Positions 48,739 through 60,231 of a DNA stretch of 64,000 bases are shown piece after piece. Each line of letters starts with the position of its first letter. The stretch's first letter is position 1. The DNA is from an uncultured Ulvibacter sp. (GTDB lineage: Bacteria > Bacteroidota > Bacteroidia > Flavobacteriales > Flavobacteriaceae), in the NCBI GenBank assembly GCA_938041335.1, contig CALIAF010000013.1, forward strand, positions 1 through 64,000, read 5' to 3'. The notes under the pieces were generated by a model. The model saw nothing but the letters and a program-made list of their open reading frames with translations. It ran no database searches and was not told where the DNA came from. The position numbers and the translations under genes are program-made.

Positions 48739-48780
48739 TTACAGTTTGCTGTAATTAAAAATTCCCGCGTAGGCGGGAAT
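48733..48780. terminator. Two tandem hairpins between convergent genes
   Basis: TTTTAATTACAG-TTTG-CTGTAATTAAAA (12-bp stem) directly followed by ATTCCCGC-GTAG-GCGGGAAT (8-bp stem). Confidence 0.85.
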
Positions 48781-48803
48781 CTAGAGTATATAACTGATTG
48801 TTA

Positions 48804-50132
48804 TTACTTCTCTATTGCTAATGCTTTAATAACTTCCTCTAATGTTTGAGGCTTCTCAATAATATTTTTGTCAGCATCAAGAATGAAGTATGTAGGTGTT
48901 TCAGTTACATCATATGAATTTCCTATTTCATTGTCCCATTTTTTCAAACCAAGTACATTGATAAATAATGGAAATCTTGACGCCACAGGCGTCCATTCTG
49001 CTTCAAAGTCTTCTAAACCTATTGCCACAACTTTTACAGCCCCAGGAGACATCGTCTCAATCTTAGCGTGTAGTTTAGGAATCTCTTTAAGGCAATGTGA
49101 ACAAAGACTACTCCAGAAGGCAATAACAAATCGTTCTGAGGGCTCTAAATCATGTAGGTATTTAATATAGGTTTTATCACCTTCATATTCTGGCCAAGAG
49201 AAGTTAGGTGCCTTAGATCCAATAGAGATGTTTTTATAGGTTCTTAACCTAGTTGCTAATGCCGTATCTCCCAGTTGTTGCGCTACAGGAATTAAATGTT
49301 TTGTGGCAAGATGATTTGCTTCATCTACTAACTCATTTGCGGTTAAAAAATCCCATAGATTTGATAACAATAGTTTTTGATACTTTCCTTCTGCGATCTT
49401 TATCTTATGAGCTACTTCATCAATATTTGCATTGCGAGATGGTATGAGATTTTCAGTGTCAGCATTATTAAAAATATACAAAATACTCTGCTCTAAAGGC
49501 AATCCCGAATTCTGAATCAATGGCTTCGTAAAATCAAAGTTGTCAAAATAGTTCTTTTTTGCGCTTAACTTGTACGCCTCATATGTTGTAAAGTTAGATT
49601 CAAAATGTGGTTTAACGGCATTAATAAAATCATATACCAGCATCCCTTTTGAGCGTGCAAGAATAGCTGTATGCCAGTCGTTTTGTTTTTTAAGTAACCC
49701 TTCTACCTTCTTTTCTTTTATGTTTTCGGCATCCAATAGCGCTGTCAATTGTGAAGCAAATTCTGCACTATTTTTATGATACTCTGCCCAGAGATTGTTT
49801 TCTTCAGAAACATTAAAGGTGATGACTTTCTCTGCATCAAAAGTAAATTCTACAGGTTCTTTGCCGCTATAAATAAAATCAAAAAAGTGCTGATCTTGTG
49901 GTAAGTTATATACAATACGATACATGCCAGGCGTGATATCATCTTTAATATTTAACTCAAAGGTGCCTTCTGCATCTATGTTTGCATCAGTAACGTAATA
50001 CACATTATCTGGAGCAATACGGTATAGAATACCAAACTGGAAACTGTTTTCTGGGGCAAAATGACCTGTAATTGTCTGTTGTGCCATGGCTAACAGTGGG
50101 AATAGTAATAATCCGAGTAGAATTTTTTTCAT
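48804..50132 (-). CDS. TlpA-like thioredoxin-fold secreted protein
   Basis: 442 aa; signal peptide; RFVIAFWSSLCSHCLKEIPKL CxxC; DVTETPTYFILD. Confidence 0.88.
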   Translation of the reverse strand: MKKILLGLLLFPLLAMAQQTITGHFAPENSFQFGILYRIAPDNVYYVTDANIDAEGTFELNIKDDITPGMYRIVYNLPQDQHFFDFIYSGKEPVEFTFDAEKVITFNVSEENNLWAEYHKNSAEFASQLTALLDAENIKEKKVEGLLKKQNDWHTAILARSKGMLVYDFINAVKPHFESNFTTYEAYKLSAKKNYFDNFDFTKPLIQNSGLPLEQSILYIFNNADTENLIPSRNANIDEVAHKIKIAEGKYQKLLLSNLWDFLTANELVDEANHLATKHLIPVAQQLGDTALATRLRTYKNISIGSKAPNFSWPEYEGDKTYIKYLHDLEPSERFVIAFWSSLCSHCLKEIPKLHAKIETMSPGAVKVVAIGLEDFEAEWTPVASRFPLFINVLGLKKWDNEIGNSYDVTETPTYFILDADKNIIEKPQTLEEVIKALAIEK

Positions 50133-50181
50133 TTATAAATGATTCAAATTTTTGATAAATATACAATTTACTAAGCAAGTC

Positions 50182-53100
50182 TTATGCCGAAAATTTTTCG
50201 AGAACGGTCAGCACGTCTCTTACAGATTTTACTTTGTCTATGTTTAACAATAAGCGTAAACCATTTCGGGTTTGCTTTTCTTTCATTTTAATGCGCGGTG
50301 TATTGGTTTGCATAAACTGTAATACGTTGCTAAACCCGGGGCTTTGATAAAAATCGCTTTGTTGGTCACTAATAAAATAGCCCACAAATCTACCTTGTTT
50401 CATAATCACTCTTTCAAGTCCCATTTTTATAGCAATCCATTTTATACGTACACTATTTAATAAGTCTATCACCTCTTCTGGTAATGCTCCAAAACGGTCT
50501 TCTAGTTCCTTCTGAAATTTTAATAAGCCAGCCTCATCTTTAATGCCATTTAACACGGTGTAAAGGTTTAATCTTTCAGTAATATTATTGACATAGTCAT
50601 CTGGAAACAACAACTCAAAATCTGTGTCAATCACAACTTCTTTTACAAAGACCCGCTCACTAATCGGAGCCGCAGTGTCCGCATAAAGATCTTTAAACTC
50701 TTTTTCTTTTAATTCTTCAATTGCTTCGGCTAGGATTTTCTGATACGTCTCAAAGCCTATTTCGTTTATAAACCCACTTTGTTCTCCTCCAAGTAAATCT
50801 CCTGCGCCTCTAATTTCAAGATCTTTCATGGCAATATTAATACCGCTGCCTAAATCACTAAATTGCTCTAAAGCAGTAAGACGTTTACGAGCATCATCTG
50901 TCATGGCAGAATAAGGCGGAGTGATAAAGTAACAGAATGCTTTTTTGTTGCTACGACCTACACGACCTCTCATCTGGTGTAGGTCACTTAGACCAAAATT
51001 ATTGGCGTTATTGATAAAGATGGTATTGGCATTACTCACATCGAGGCCACTTTCAATAATGGTTGTTGCCACGAGAACATCAAACTCATTATTCATAAAA
51101 GCAAGCATTAATGCTTCTAGTTTTTTACCCTCCATTTGCCCGTGACCAATCCCTATTTTAGCATCTGGCACTAAGCGCTGTATTAAACCAGCAACCTCTT
51201 TTATATTCTCGATTCTATTATGCACAAAAAATGTCTGTCCACCTCTTGAAATCTCATATCGAATCGCGTCTCTAATTGTTTCTTCTCCAAAACGAACCAC
51301 ATGCGTTTCTACGGGATGTCTATTAGGTGGAGGCGTGGTAATCACACTTAAATCTCTAGCTGCCATTAGCGAGAACTGTAGGGTTCTAGGGATAGGTGTT
51401 GCGGTTAATGTGAGGGTATCTACATTCTCTTTAATCGTCTTTAATTTGTCTTTTACAGCAACCCCAAATTTCTGTTCTTCATCAATTATTAAAAGACCAA
51501 GATCTTTAAACTCCACAGATTTGCTCACTAATTGATGTGTTCCAATCACGATATCTACCTTACCCTCTTTTAATCCTTCTAATACCGTGCGACGTTCTTT
51601 AGCGGTTCTAAAACGGTTTAAATAATCTACTGTTACGGGCATGCCAGAAAGACGTTCTGTAAACGTGTTAAAGTGTTGAAAAGCCAATATCGTTGTTGGT
51701 ACTAAAATGGCAACTTGTTTTCCATTATCCACGGCTTTAAAAGCGGCACGAACGGCTACTTCTGTTTTTCCAAAACCTACATCCCCACAGACCAGACGAT
51801 CCATAGGACGTTCACTTTCCATGTCTGCTTTCACATCTGCTGTAGCAGTAGATTGATCTGGTGTATCTTCAAACATAAAACTGGATTCTAGTTCATGCTG
51901 TAAATAACTATCCGGATCATATTGAAACCCTTTTTGTGTTCTTCTTTTTGCATACAACTCGATGAGGTTAAATGCTATATGCTTAACTCTGGCTTTTGTT
52001 TTTTGCTTGAGTTTTTTCCAGGCAGCACTTCCTAGTTTGTAAATTTTTGGAGCCGCGCCATCCTTTCCATTAAATTTTGAAATTTTGTGCAACGAATGTA
52101 TGCTCAGATACAGAATATCTCGGTCTCCATAAATCAATTTTATAGCCTCTTGCATTTTGCCTTCCACTTCTATTTTTTGAAGCCCACCAAATTTTCCAAT
52201 ACCGTGATCAATGTGAGTTACATAATCACCTACCTCAAGATTAGTGAGTTCTTTTAAAGTAATCGCCTGCTTTTTTGCATATCCATTTTTTAGATTGAAC
52301 TTGTGGTAGCGTTCAAAAATTTGATGGTCAGTGAAGCAGATGTTTCGGTTTTCATAATCTATAAAACCTTGATATAAAGGAAAAACTACAGTCTCAAATT
52401 GCTCCACATGCCCTTGAGCGTCCTCAAAAATATCGTGGAAACGTTTTGCTTGTTGGTCACTACTGCAGAAAATATAGTTGGTATAACCATCTGCCGTATT
52501 TTGATTGAGGTTTTCTATTAGCAGATTAAATTGTTTATTAAAACTAGGTTGCGGTTTTGTATTAAATGAAATATTTATGTCTGATGTGAGGCTGAGCCCG
52601 CTCGAAGCCCCAAGTGTAACCCTCTTAAATTCTCTTAACTGTTTCTTGAGTAGCTTAGAAGTACAAAACAACGCTACCGGTGTTGCTATTTTAACCTCGC
52701 CTTCTGTTTTATTAAAAGCATCTGTTGCCTTTTCATACAACTTGTCTATAGCGCCACTTAGAAGTTCTTCATTTTTAAGGCAAATAACGGTTTTGTTTGA
52801 AACATATTTTAAGAAGCTTTCTCTGTTCTCGTCTAAATGCTTGTTCTCTACATTTGGGATTATAGAAATCTTTTTTAATTGCTCCAATGATAGTTGTGTT
52901 TCCACATCAAAGGTGCGAATGCTATCTACATCATCGCCAAAAAACTCTATGCGATACGGCTCATCATTACTAAAACTAAATACATCTAGAATACCACCGC
53001 GTACAGAAAACTCGCCGGGTTCTGTAACAAAATCAGTGCGTTTAAATTTATATTCAAACAGCACTTCGTTTACAAAATCTATGGTTACATTTTCATTTAC

Positions 53101-53541
53101 CGAAAGTTTAAGGGTGTTTTTATCGAGCTCTTTTTTTGTGACTACCTTCTCAAATAAAGCTTCGGGATAGGTGACAATGATGGAAGGTTTACGACGAGAA
53201 TTAATACGATTTAATACCTCACTTCTCAATAAAACATTAGCATTATCTGTTTCTTCTATTTGGTAGGGTCTTCGATAACTTCCAGGGTAGAAAAGCACAT
53301 GGTCATCCCCTAATAAGTTTTCAAGATCGTTGAGGTGGTATGCCGCTTCTTCCTTGTCATTAAGTATAAACAGAAAGGGCATTTCCGAAGCTTTAAAAGT
53401 TTCAGCAATTACAAGTGAAACGGAACTCCCTACAAGACCAGACACGACGCAATTGTCCCTGCTTTCTGTTAAAAGCTGGGAATTTAATTTTTTCAAAGCG
53501 GTAGACTTTGAGAACAAAGATCGAACAAGGGTTTTGCTCAT
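50182..53541 (-). CDS. mfd: Transcription-repair coupling factor
   Basis: DRLVCGDVGFGKTEVAVRAAFKAV, LLIIDEEQKFGV, TLTATPIPRTLQFSLM, SDLHQMRGRVGRSNKKAFCY, RID region; likely ATG at 53541. Confidence 0.97.
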   Translation of the reverse strand: MSKTLVRSLFSKSTALKKLNSQLLTESRDNCVVSGLVGSSVSLVIAETFKASEMPFLFILNDKEEAAYHLNDLENLLGDDHVLFYPGSYRRPYQIEETDNANVLLRSEVLNRINSRRKPSIIVTYPEALFEKVVTKKELDKNTLKLSVNENVTIDFVNEVLFEYKFKRTDFVTEPGEFSVRGGILDVFSFSNDEPYRIEFFGDDVDSIRTFDVETQLSLEQLKKISIIPNVENKHLDENRESFLKYVSNKTVICLKNEELLSGAIDKLYEKATDAFNKTEGEVKIATPVALFCTSKLLKKQLREFKRVTLGASSGLSLTSDINISFNTKPQPSFNKQFNLLIENLNQNTADGYTNYIFCSSDQQAKRFHDIFEDAQGHVEQFETVVFPLYQGFIDYENRNICFTDHQIFERYHKFNLKNGYAKKQAITLKELTNLEVGDYVTHIDHGIGKFGGLQKIEVEGKMQEAIKLIYGDRDILYLSIHSLHKISKFNGKDGAAPKIYKLGSAAWKKLKQKTKARVKHIAFNLIELYAKRRTQKGFQYDPDSYLQHELESSFMFEDTPDQSTATADVKADMESERPMDRLVCGDVGFGKTEVAVRAAFKAVDNGKQVAILVPTTILAFQHFNTFTERLSGMPVTVDYLNRFRTAKERRTVLEGLKEGKVDIVIGTHQLVSKSVEFKDLGLLIIDEEQKFGVAVKDKLKTIKENVDTLTLTATPIPRTLQFSLMAARDLSVITTPPPNRHPVETHVVRFGEETIRDAIRYEISRGGQTFFVHNRIENIKEVAGLIQRLVPDAKIGIGHGQMEGKKLEALMLAFMNNEFDVLVATTIIESGLDVSNANTIFINNANNFGLSDLHQMRGRVGRSNKKAFCYFITPPYSAMTDDARKRLTALEQFSDLGSGINIAMKDLEIRGAGDLLGGEQSGFINEIGFETYQKILAEAIEELKEKEFKDLYADTAAPISERVFVKEVVIDTDFELLFPDDYVNNITERLNLYTVLNGIKDEAGLLKFQKELEDRFGALPEEVIDLLNSVRIKWIAIKMGLERVIMKQGRFVGYFISDQQSDFYQSPGFSNVLQFMQTNTPRIKMKEKQTRNGLRLLLNIDKVKSVRDVLTVLEKFSA
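52592..52607. repeat. REP-like half-site CTGAGC-CCGC-TCGAAG inside mfd
   Basis: Same CTGAGC...TCGAAG core as both arms of the repeat at 40086-40154. Confidence 0.45.
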
Positions 53542-53617
53542 AGTTGTGCAAAAGTAATTCAAACTACAACCGTTTTCAAAGCCTTTAAGGTTTTATTTAA
53601 CTATTGTTATTACTTGC

Positions 53618-53625
53618 TAATTTTG
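53618..53625 (+). promoter_or_regulatory. Putative -7 element TAATTTTG
   Basis: TANNTTTG match 31 bp upstream of the ATG at 53657. Confidence 0.35.
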
Positions 53626-53656
53626 CTACCTTGTACATCCATTAAAAAACCGCCAA

Positions 53657-56503
53657 ATGAAATTATTTTATATTCCACTAGTAGCTTTTTTCTTCTTCGG
53701 AAATGCGTTAGGACAACAACCAGCATCATCTGACGTAGAAGTGATGAAAAGTGTTATTGATAAAAGTGAAGCAATGGAAACTTCACTTGTAAAAAACCTC
53801 CCATTTAAAAATATAGGCCCAACTATTATGAGTGGCCGTGTGGTAGACCTTGCAGTAAATCCAGATGACCCAACAGAATTTTATGTGGGATATGCAAGTG
53901 GAGGGGTTTGGCACACAATAAATAACGGAACCTCCTTTGAACCTATTCTAGACAGCAGTCCAACACAAAATGTAGGAAGTCTAGGCGTACATTGGGCATC
54001 GAGAACCATTTTTGTAGGCACAGGAGAAGTGAATTCTTCTAGATCGAGCTATGCAGGTATTGGTTTATTGCAATCAAACGATAACGGAAAAAGTTGGGTG
54101 GTGATCGGCCTAACAGATAGTCATCATATTTCAAAAATCATCATCAATCCAAACAATGCAAACGAGGTGGTCGTTGCTGCAGTGGGACACTTGTATTCAA
54201 CTAATGATGAACGCGGCGTATTTAAAACCTTGGACGGAGGTAAAACATGGAGCAAGACACTCTTTGTAAATGATCAAAGTGGTATCATTGAGATGGATGC
54301 AGACCCAAATAATTTTAATTTAATGTACGCTTCCTCTTGGGATAAGGATCGAAAGGCATGGAATTTTAGAGGGAGCGGAGCAGGAAGTCATATTTTTAAA
54401 AGCATAGATGGTGGGAGTAATTGGGACAAAGTTTCTGGACCAGAAAGCGGATTTCCTCAGGGAGAAGGCGTTGGTAGAATTGGGTTAGCTGTATTTGATG
54501 CAAACACGGTCTACGCAGTGCACGATAATCAAGGCAGAAGAGAAGGAGGAAATAAACCCGTCAAGAATGGAGAGCTGTCAAAAGAGCAGTTTAAGACTAT
54601 GACATCGGCTCAGTTTTTAGCACTTGATAATAAAAAATTGAATGGGTATTTAAAAAATAATGGTTTTCAAGAAAAATATAGGGCAGATAATGTAAAAGCA
54701 ATGGTGCGCGGCGGAACGGTAAAGCCAGCAGATTTGGCCACTTATCTTGAAGATGCAAATACCTTGTTATTTGATACTCCCGTTATTGGAACAGAAGTTT
54801 TTAAAAGTACCGATGGAGGGAAATCATGGGCTAAGACACACGACGGATTTTTAGATGGCATCTATTTTAGTTACGGGTATTACTTCGGAAAAATCCATGT
54901 GGATCCTAGCGATGCGAAGGGTATCTATATTTATGGTGTACCCATTTTAAAATCTAAAGATGGAGGTAAAACGTTTAAGAGTATTTCGGCAAATAATGTG
55001 CACGCAGATCATCACGCATTATGGATTAACCCAAAAAAACCAGGACATTTAATTAATGGAAACGATGGTGGAGTGAACATAAGCTATGACGATGGCGCAA
55101 ACTGGATTAAAAACAACCAGCCTGCTGTGGGACAGTTTTATGCCATTAATGTGGACAATGAAGAGCCTTATAATGTATATGGTGGCCTGCAAGACAATGG
55201 TGTCTGGGTAGGACCGCATACCACAAATGAAAACCCGGGTTGGAAGCAAACAGGTATTTATGCCTATGAGTTTATTATGGGTGGTGACGGGATGCAAATC
55301 CAGATTGATAATAGAGATAGTAATATCGTGTATACAGGATTTCAGTTTGGTAATTACTTTAGACTCAATAGAGCAAAAGACGAACAGGTCTACATCCAGC
55401 CAAAACACGAATTGGGAGAAAGCCCGTATCGTTTTAACTGGCAAACACCTATTGCCTTAAGTAGTCAAAATCAAGATATTTTGTATTTGGGAGGAAACAA
55501 GTTAATGCGTTCCATGAATCAAGGAACAGATTGGACAGCGATTTCTGGTGATTTAACAGCTGGTGGAAAGCAAGGAAACGTCGCTTACGGAACGATATCT
55601 AGCCTTAGTGAATCTCCATTTCAGTTTGGATTAATGTATACAGGTAGTGATGATGGATTAGTGCACGTTACTAAAAATGGAGGCGGAAACTGGCAAAATA
55701 TATCGAGCACATTCCCTAAAGATTTATGGGTGAGTCGAGTGATTGCTTCACAACACAAAAAGGGGCGTGTATATGTTACGTTAAACGGATACCGCTGGGA
55801 TGATTTTACACCCTATGTGTATAAGAGTGATAACTATGGTGCAACCTGGACACCTATTGCCAATAACTTGCCTTTATCTCCGGTAAATGTAATACGCGAA
55901 GATCCAACAAATGAAAACCTTTTGTATTTAGGTGCAGATAATGGAGCCTATGTTTCATTTAATCAAGGGGCGTCTTGGGAGGTATTTAATGAAGGTTTAC
56001 CTAATGTTGCGGTGCATGATTTAGCGATTCAAGCGCGGGACAAAGATTTAGTTGTTGGAACACACGGCCGTTCTATTTATACCGCAGACATTTCTTTACT
56101 GCAGCAAATTTCTGAAGGGACTATGAATACTGTGATGGTTGCAGATATGCCCTCTATGCGCGCTTCTAGAAGATGGGGTTCTACCGGTTTTAATCAATAT
56201 GGAGATTATTTTGAGCCAGAGCTGGATATAAATATGTATGCCCCAACCGCAGGTAAGGCAACAGTAACAATTACTTCGGAAACAGGAAGGGAATTAAAAA
56301 ATTGGTCTCACGATGTATCTAAAGGCTTTAATAAAATAGCCTATAACGGAAGCATTTCTGAAAAAGGAAAAAAGCAACTGGTTAAGGACGACAAGAAAGG
56401 ATGGACGGGAGATAATGGCACATCTTATTTACCTTCAGGAAAGTATACGGTTTCAGTTACAGTAGGCGGGAAATCTGCGAAGACCTCGCTTGAGTTGAAA
56501 TAA
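53657..56503 (+). CDS. VPS10/BNR-repeat sialidase-like secreted glycosyl hydrolase-fold protein
   Basis: 948 aa; signal peptide; repeated S-x-D-x-G-x-x-W (Asp-box) motifs e.g. SNDNGKSW, TLDGGKTW, SIDGGSNW, STDGGKSW. Confidence 0.9.
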   Translation: MKLFYIPLVAFFFFGNALGQQPASSDVEVMKSVIDKSEAMETSLVKNLPFKNIGPTIMSGRVVDLAVNPDDPTEFYVGYASGGVWHTINNGTSFEPILDSSPTQNVGSLGVHWASRTIFVGTGEVNSSRSSYAGIGLLQSNDNGKSWVVIGLTDSHHISKIIINPNNANEVVVAAVGHLYSTNDERGVFKTLDGGKTWSKTLFVNDQSGIIEMDADPNNFNLMYASSWDKDRKAWNFRGSGAGSHIFKSIDGGSNWDKVSGPESGFPQGEGVGRIGLAVFDANTVYAVHDNQGRREGGNKPVKNGELSKEQFKTMTSAQFLALDNKKLNGYLKNNGFQEKYRADNVKAMVRGGTVKPADLATYLEDANTLLFDTPVIGTEVFKSTDGGKSWAKTHDGFLDGIYFSYGYYFGKIHVDPSDAKGIYIYGVPILKSKDGGKTFKSISANNVHADHHALWINPKKPGHLINGNDGGVNISYDDGANWIKNNQPAVGQFYAINVDNEEPYNVYGGLQDNGVWVGPHTTNENPGWKQTGIYAYEFIMGGDGMQIQIDNRDSNIVYTGFQFGNYFRLNRAKDEQVYIQPKHELGESPYRFNWQTPIALSSQNQDILYLGGNKLMRSMNQGTDWTAISGDLTAGGKQGNVAYGTISSLSESPFQFGLMYTGSDDGLVHVTKNGGGNWQNISSTFPKDLWVSRVIASQHKKGRVYVTLNGYRWDDFTPYVYKSDNYGATWTPIANNLPLSPVNVIREDPTNENLLYLGADNGAYVSFNQGASWEVFNEGLPNVAVHDLAIQARDKDLVVGTHGRSIYTADISLLQQISEGTMNTVMVADMPSMRASRRWGSTGFNQYGDYFEPELDINMYAPTAGKATVTITSETGRELKNWSHDVSKGFNKIAYNGSISEKGKKQLVKDDKKGWTGDNGTSYLPSGKYTVSVTVGGKSAKTSLELK

Positions 56504-56620
56504 TATTATTTAATGCTTTGTAAAGGTTAAACACCGATTGCTATTTTAGAAGCAAAAAAAATGCGCTAAAAATAGCTTAGTTAAAATTGTTCTAAATTGC
56601 CAACAAACAAATACTATTAC

Positions 56621-56651
56621 TTGCTGGTACGCCTTTCGTACCTTATTTTTG
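56621..56651 (+). promoter_or_regulatory. Bacteroidetes-type promoter for sdhCAB
   Basis: TTG (56621-56623), 20-nt spacer, TATTTTTG (56644-56651), 24 bp before the ATG at 56676. Confidence 0.6.
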
Positions 56652-56675
56652 TGTAAATATTGAAACACAATCATA

Positions 56676-57368
56676 ATGGGAATAATATCCTCCTCAATTG
56701 CTAGAAAGTTTGCTATGGCGCTTTCGGGCTTGTTCTTAGTTTTCTTTTTAGGACAGCATCTTACCATTAATCTAATGGCGGTTTTCTCGCCAGATTTGTT
56801 TAATGAAACCTCACAATTTATGGGTACCAACCCACTTGTGCAATTTTTACTACAACCCATATTAATTTTTGGGGTAGTATTTCACTTTGTGATGGGATTC
56901 ATTCTAGAAATCAAAAACAGGAATGCACGTGTAAAAAGCTATGCTAAATATAAAGGAAGCGCAAACGCTTCTTGGGCATCAAGAAATATGATTATTTCGG
57001 GTCTTGTAGTGCTCGCTTTTTTAGGGTTACACTTATACGATTTCTGGATTCACGAGATGACCGTAAAATATGTTTCGGGAGATATGACAGGTTTAGTAGA
57101 CCCAAGCGACCCTACATCTGGATTTAGATATTTTGAAGAAACAGTGCATAAATTTGAAAGCCCTGTGCGAGTAGGTTTATACGTCCTTTCTTTTGTACTA
57201 TTAGCGATCCACTTATGGCACGGCTTTGCCAGCTCTTTCCAGAGTGTTGGGTTCAACAACAAATACTCTGTAGCCCTAACAAAATTTGCTAAAGTATATT
57301 CTATCTTGATTCCAGTAGGATTCATTTTTATTGCCATATACTTACACTTAAATCAATTACCACATTAA
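56676..57368 (+). CDS. sdhC: Succinate dehydrogenase cytochrome b subunit
   Basis: 230 aa; five TM segments; SSIARKFAMALSGLFLVFFLGQHLTINL; upstream of sdhA. Confidence 0.95.
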   Translation: MGIISSSIARKFAMALSGLFLVFFLGQHLTINLMAVFSPDLFNETSQFMGTNPLVQFLLQPILIFGVVFHFVMGFILEIKNRNARVKSYAKYKGSANASWASRNMIISGLVVLAFLGLHLYDFWIHEMTVKYVSGDMTGLVDPSDPTSGFRYFEETVHKFESPVRVGLYVLSFVLLAIHLWHGFASSFQSVGFNNKYSVALTKFAKVYSILIPVGFIFIAIYLHLNQLPH

Positions 57369-57378
57369 AAAATAAGCT

Positions 57379-59394
57379 ATGTCTACATTAGATTCTAAAA
57401 TACCTGAAGGACCACTAGCAGATAAGTGGACCAATTATAAAAATAAAATTAATCTTGTAAATCCAGCAAACAAACGTAATATAGATATTATAGTTGTGGG
57501 TACTGGGCTTGCGGGAGGTAGTGCCGCTGCTACACTTGCAGAGTTAGGCTATAACGTAAAAACTTTTTGTTATCAAGATTCTCCGCGTCGTGCGCACTCT
57601 ATTGCTGCACAAGGAGGTATTAACGCATCAAAAAATTATCAAGGAGATGGGGATAGTGATTATCGGCTTTTTTATGATACTGTAAAAGGAGGGGATTATC
57701 GTTCAAGAGAAGCAAATGTATATCGTCTAGCAGAGGTTTCTGGTAGCATCATTGATCAATGTGTGGCACAAGGAGTGCCTTTTGCGCGTGAATATGGTGG
57801 ATTGTTAGATAACCGTTCTTTTGGTGGGGTATTAGTTTCAAGAACATTTTATGCCAAAGGACAAACAGGACAACAACTTTTATTAGGGGCTTATTCTGCT
57901 ATGAATCGCCAGATTAATCGTGGAAAAATACAAGCCTTTAACCGTCATGAAATGCTTGACGTAGTAAAGGTAGATGGTAAAGCAAGAGGTATTATAGCCC
58001 GTAATCTAATTACAGGTGAGATTGAAAGACACTCGGCACATGCAGTAGTTTTAGCAAGTGGCGGCTACGGTAATGTATTCTTTCTATCAACAAACGCAAT
58101 GGGAAGTAACGTAACCGCTGGGTGGAGAGCACATAGAAGAGGAGCTTATTTTGCAAATCCTTGTTACACACAAATACACCCTACGTGTATACCGGTTTCT
58201 GGAGATCATCAAAGTAAATTGACATTAATGTCAGAGAGTTTACGTAATGATGGGCGTATCTGGGTGCCAAAGAACATGGAAGATGCTGTTGCTATAAGAG
58301 AAGGTAAAAAGAAGCCCACAGATTTAAGCGAAGAAGAAAGAGATTACTATTTAGAAAGACGCTATCCAGCCTTTGGAAACCTAGTGCCACGTGATGTAGC
58401 TTCTAGAGCTGCAAAAGAATGTTGTGATGCAGGATTTGGAGTAAATAAAACTGGAGAAGCAGTGTATCTTGATTTTGCTAGTGCAATTACGCGCTACGGA
58501 AAAGAACAAGCCTTGATACAAGGTAACCACAATCCTACAGATCAAGAAGTATATGATTTAGGTCGTGACGTGATTGAAACAAAATATGGAAACTTATTCC
58601 AGATGTACGAGAAAATTGTAGATCAAAACCCTTACAAAACTCCAATGATGATTTACCCAGCGGTTCATTATACGATGGGAGGTTTATGGGTAGATTATAA
58701 TTTGCAGACTACTGTAGAGGGATTATATGCAACAGGAGAATGTAATTTCTCTGACCACGGCGCAAACCGATTAGGAGCTTCTGCATTAATGCAAGGACTT
58801 GCAGATGGTTATTTCGTTTTACCTTATACTATAGGTGATTATTTATCGCACGATATTAGAACAGGAAAAATACCAACAGATACTCCAGAATTTGAAGCTG
58901 CAGAAAAAGAAGTTACAGATCGTATTGACAAGTTAATGAATGCTGCAGGGACACATTCTGTTGATTATTATCATAAAATATTAGGTAAAATCATGTGGAA
59001 CAAATGTGGAATGTCTAGAAACGCAACAGATCTTGCTTCTGCGATTGAAGAAATATCAGCATTACGTAAAGATTTTTGGGCAAATGTTAGAGTGCCAGGT
59101 ACTGCAGATGGATTAAACCAAGAACTAGAAAAGGCAGGAAGAGTTGCAGATTTCTTAGAATTGGGAGAATTGTTTGCTAAAGATGCCTTAGATAGAAATG
59201 AATCTGCAGGTGGACACTACCGTGAAGAAAGTGTAGAACTTGATGGACCACAAAAAGGAGAAGCGTTACGTGATGATGAAAATTACAAATACGTTTCTGC
59301 TTGGGAATACAAAGGAGAACCTAAAGATGCGGTTTTACACAAAGAAGATTTAGTATTTGAAAATATTAAATTGGTCACTAGAAGTTATAAATAA
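57379..59394 (+). CDS. sdhA: Succinate dehydrogenase/fumarate reductase flavoprotein subunit
   Basis: 671 aa; [62 protein letters not shown]. Confidence 0.98.
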   Translation: MSTLDSKIPEGPLADKWTNYKNKINLVNPANKRNIDIIVVGTGLAGGSAAATLAELGYNVKTFCYQDSPRRAHSIAAQGGINASKNYQGDGDSDYRLFYDTVKGGDYRSREANVYRLAEVSGSIIDQCVAQGVPFAREYGGLLDNRSFGGVLVSRTFYAKGQTGQQLLLGAYSAMNRQINRGKIQAFNRHEMLDVVKVDGKARGIIARNLITGEIERHSAHAVVLASGGYGNVFFLSTNAMGSNVTAGWRAHRRGAYFANPCYTQIHPTCIPVSGDHQSKLTLMSESLRNDGRIWVPKNMEDAVAIREGKKKPTDLSEEERDYYLERRYPAFGNLVPRDVASRAAKECCDAGFGVNKTGEAVYLDFASAITRYGKEQALIQGNHNPTDQEVYDLGRDVIETKYGNLFQMYEKIVDQNPYKTPMMIYPAVHYTMGGLWVDYNLQTTVEGLYATGECNFSDHGANRLGASALMQGLADGYFVLPYTIGDYLSHDIRTGKIPTDTPEFEAAEKEVTDRIDKLMNAAGTHSVDYYHKILGKIMWNKCGMSRNATDLASAIEEISALRKDFWANVRVPGTADGLNQELEKAGRVADFLELGELFAKDALDRNESAGGHYREESVELDGPQKGEALRDDENYKYVSAWEYKGEPKDAVLHKEDLVFENIKLVTRSYK

Positions 59395-59453
59395 GATTAA
59401 AAATGGTAACAGTCTATTTTAAAGCTATTATCAAATAACATAATTAAAATATT

Positions 59454-60200
59454 ATGAAATTATCATTAAAAGTCTGGAGACAGCAAAACGCTCAATCAAA
59501 AGGTAAGATGGTCACCTATCCTATAGATGGAATAGACGGCGATATGTCTTTTCTTGAAATGATGGATGTGTTAAACGAACAACTCAATGACAAAGGAGAA
59601 GAACCTGTAGTTTTTGATCACGATTGTCGTGAAGGAATTTGCGGCAGCTGTTCTTTACAAATTAATGGTCAGCCACATGGGCCAGATAGATTAGTTACTA
59701 CCTGCCAGCTGCACATGCGCACGTTTAATGATGGTGATGAGATTGTCATCGAACCATTTAGAGCTAAAGCATTCCCTGTGATTAAAGATTTAATGGTAGA
59801 TCGCAGTGCTTTTGATAGAATACAACAGGCAGGTGGTTACGTTTCTGTAAACACTTCTGGAAATACAATTGATGCAAACGCAACGCCTATTGACAAGGCA
59901 GATGCAGACGAAGCATTTTATTCTGCAGCTTGTATAGGATGTGGAGCTTGTGTTGCTGCTTGTAAAAATGCAAGTGCGATGTTGTTTACAGCTGCAAAGG
60001 TATCTCAATATGCATTGTTGCCTCAAGGACAAGTAGAAGCATCTACACGTGTTTTAAATATGGTAGAACAAATGGATAAAGAAGGCTTCGGAAATTGTAC
60101 AAACACTGGAGCTTGCGAAATAGAATGCCCAAAAGGAATCTCACTAGAAAACATTGCAAGAATGAACCGCGAGTATCTGGCGGCAAGCGCGAAAGGATAA
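59454..60200 (+). CDS. sdhB: Succinate dehydrogenase/fumarate reductase iron-sulfur subunit
   Basis: 248 aa; [46 protein letters not shown]. Confidence 0.98.
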   Translation: MKLSLKVWRQQNAQSKGKMVTYPIDGIDGDMSFLEMMDVLNEQLNDKGEEPVVFDHDCREGICGSCSLQINGQPHGPDRLVTTCQLHMRTFNDGDEIVIEPFRAKAFPVIKDLMVDRSAFDRIQQAGGYVSVNTSGNTIDANATPIDKADADEAFYSAACIGCGACVAACKNASAMLFTAAKVSQYALLPQGQVEASTRVLNMVEQMDKEGFGNCTNTGACEIECPKGISLENIARMNREYLAASAKG

Positions 60201-60231
60201 ATTACCGCTTTGCGGAAAATTCCAAAATAAT

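Noticed and set aside
52505-53170. 221-aa plus-strand ORF antisense to mfd
   Set aside because: Fully inside the strongly supported mfd gene; Ser/Leu-rich composition typical of antisense shadow ORFs
55049-55444. 131-aa minus-strand ORF over the BNR-repeat protein
   Set aside because: Antisense shadow; the sense frame has repeated Asp-box motifs
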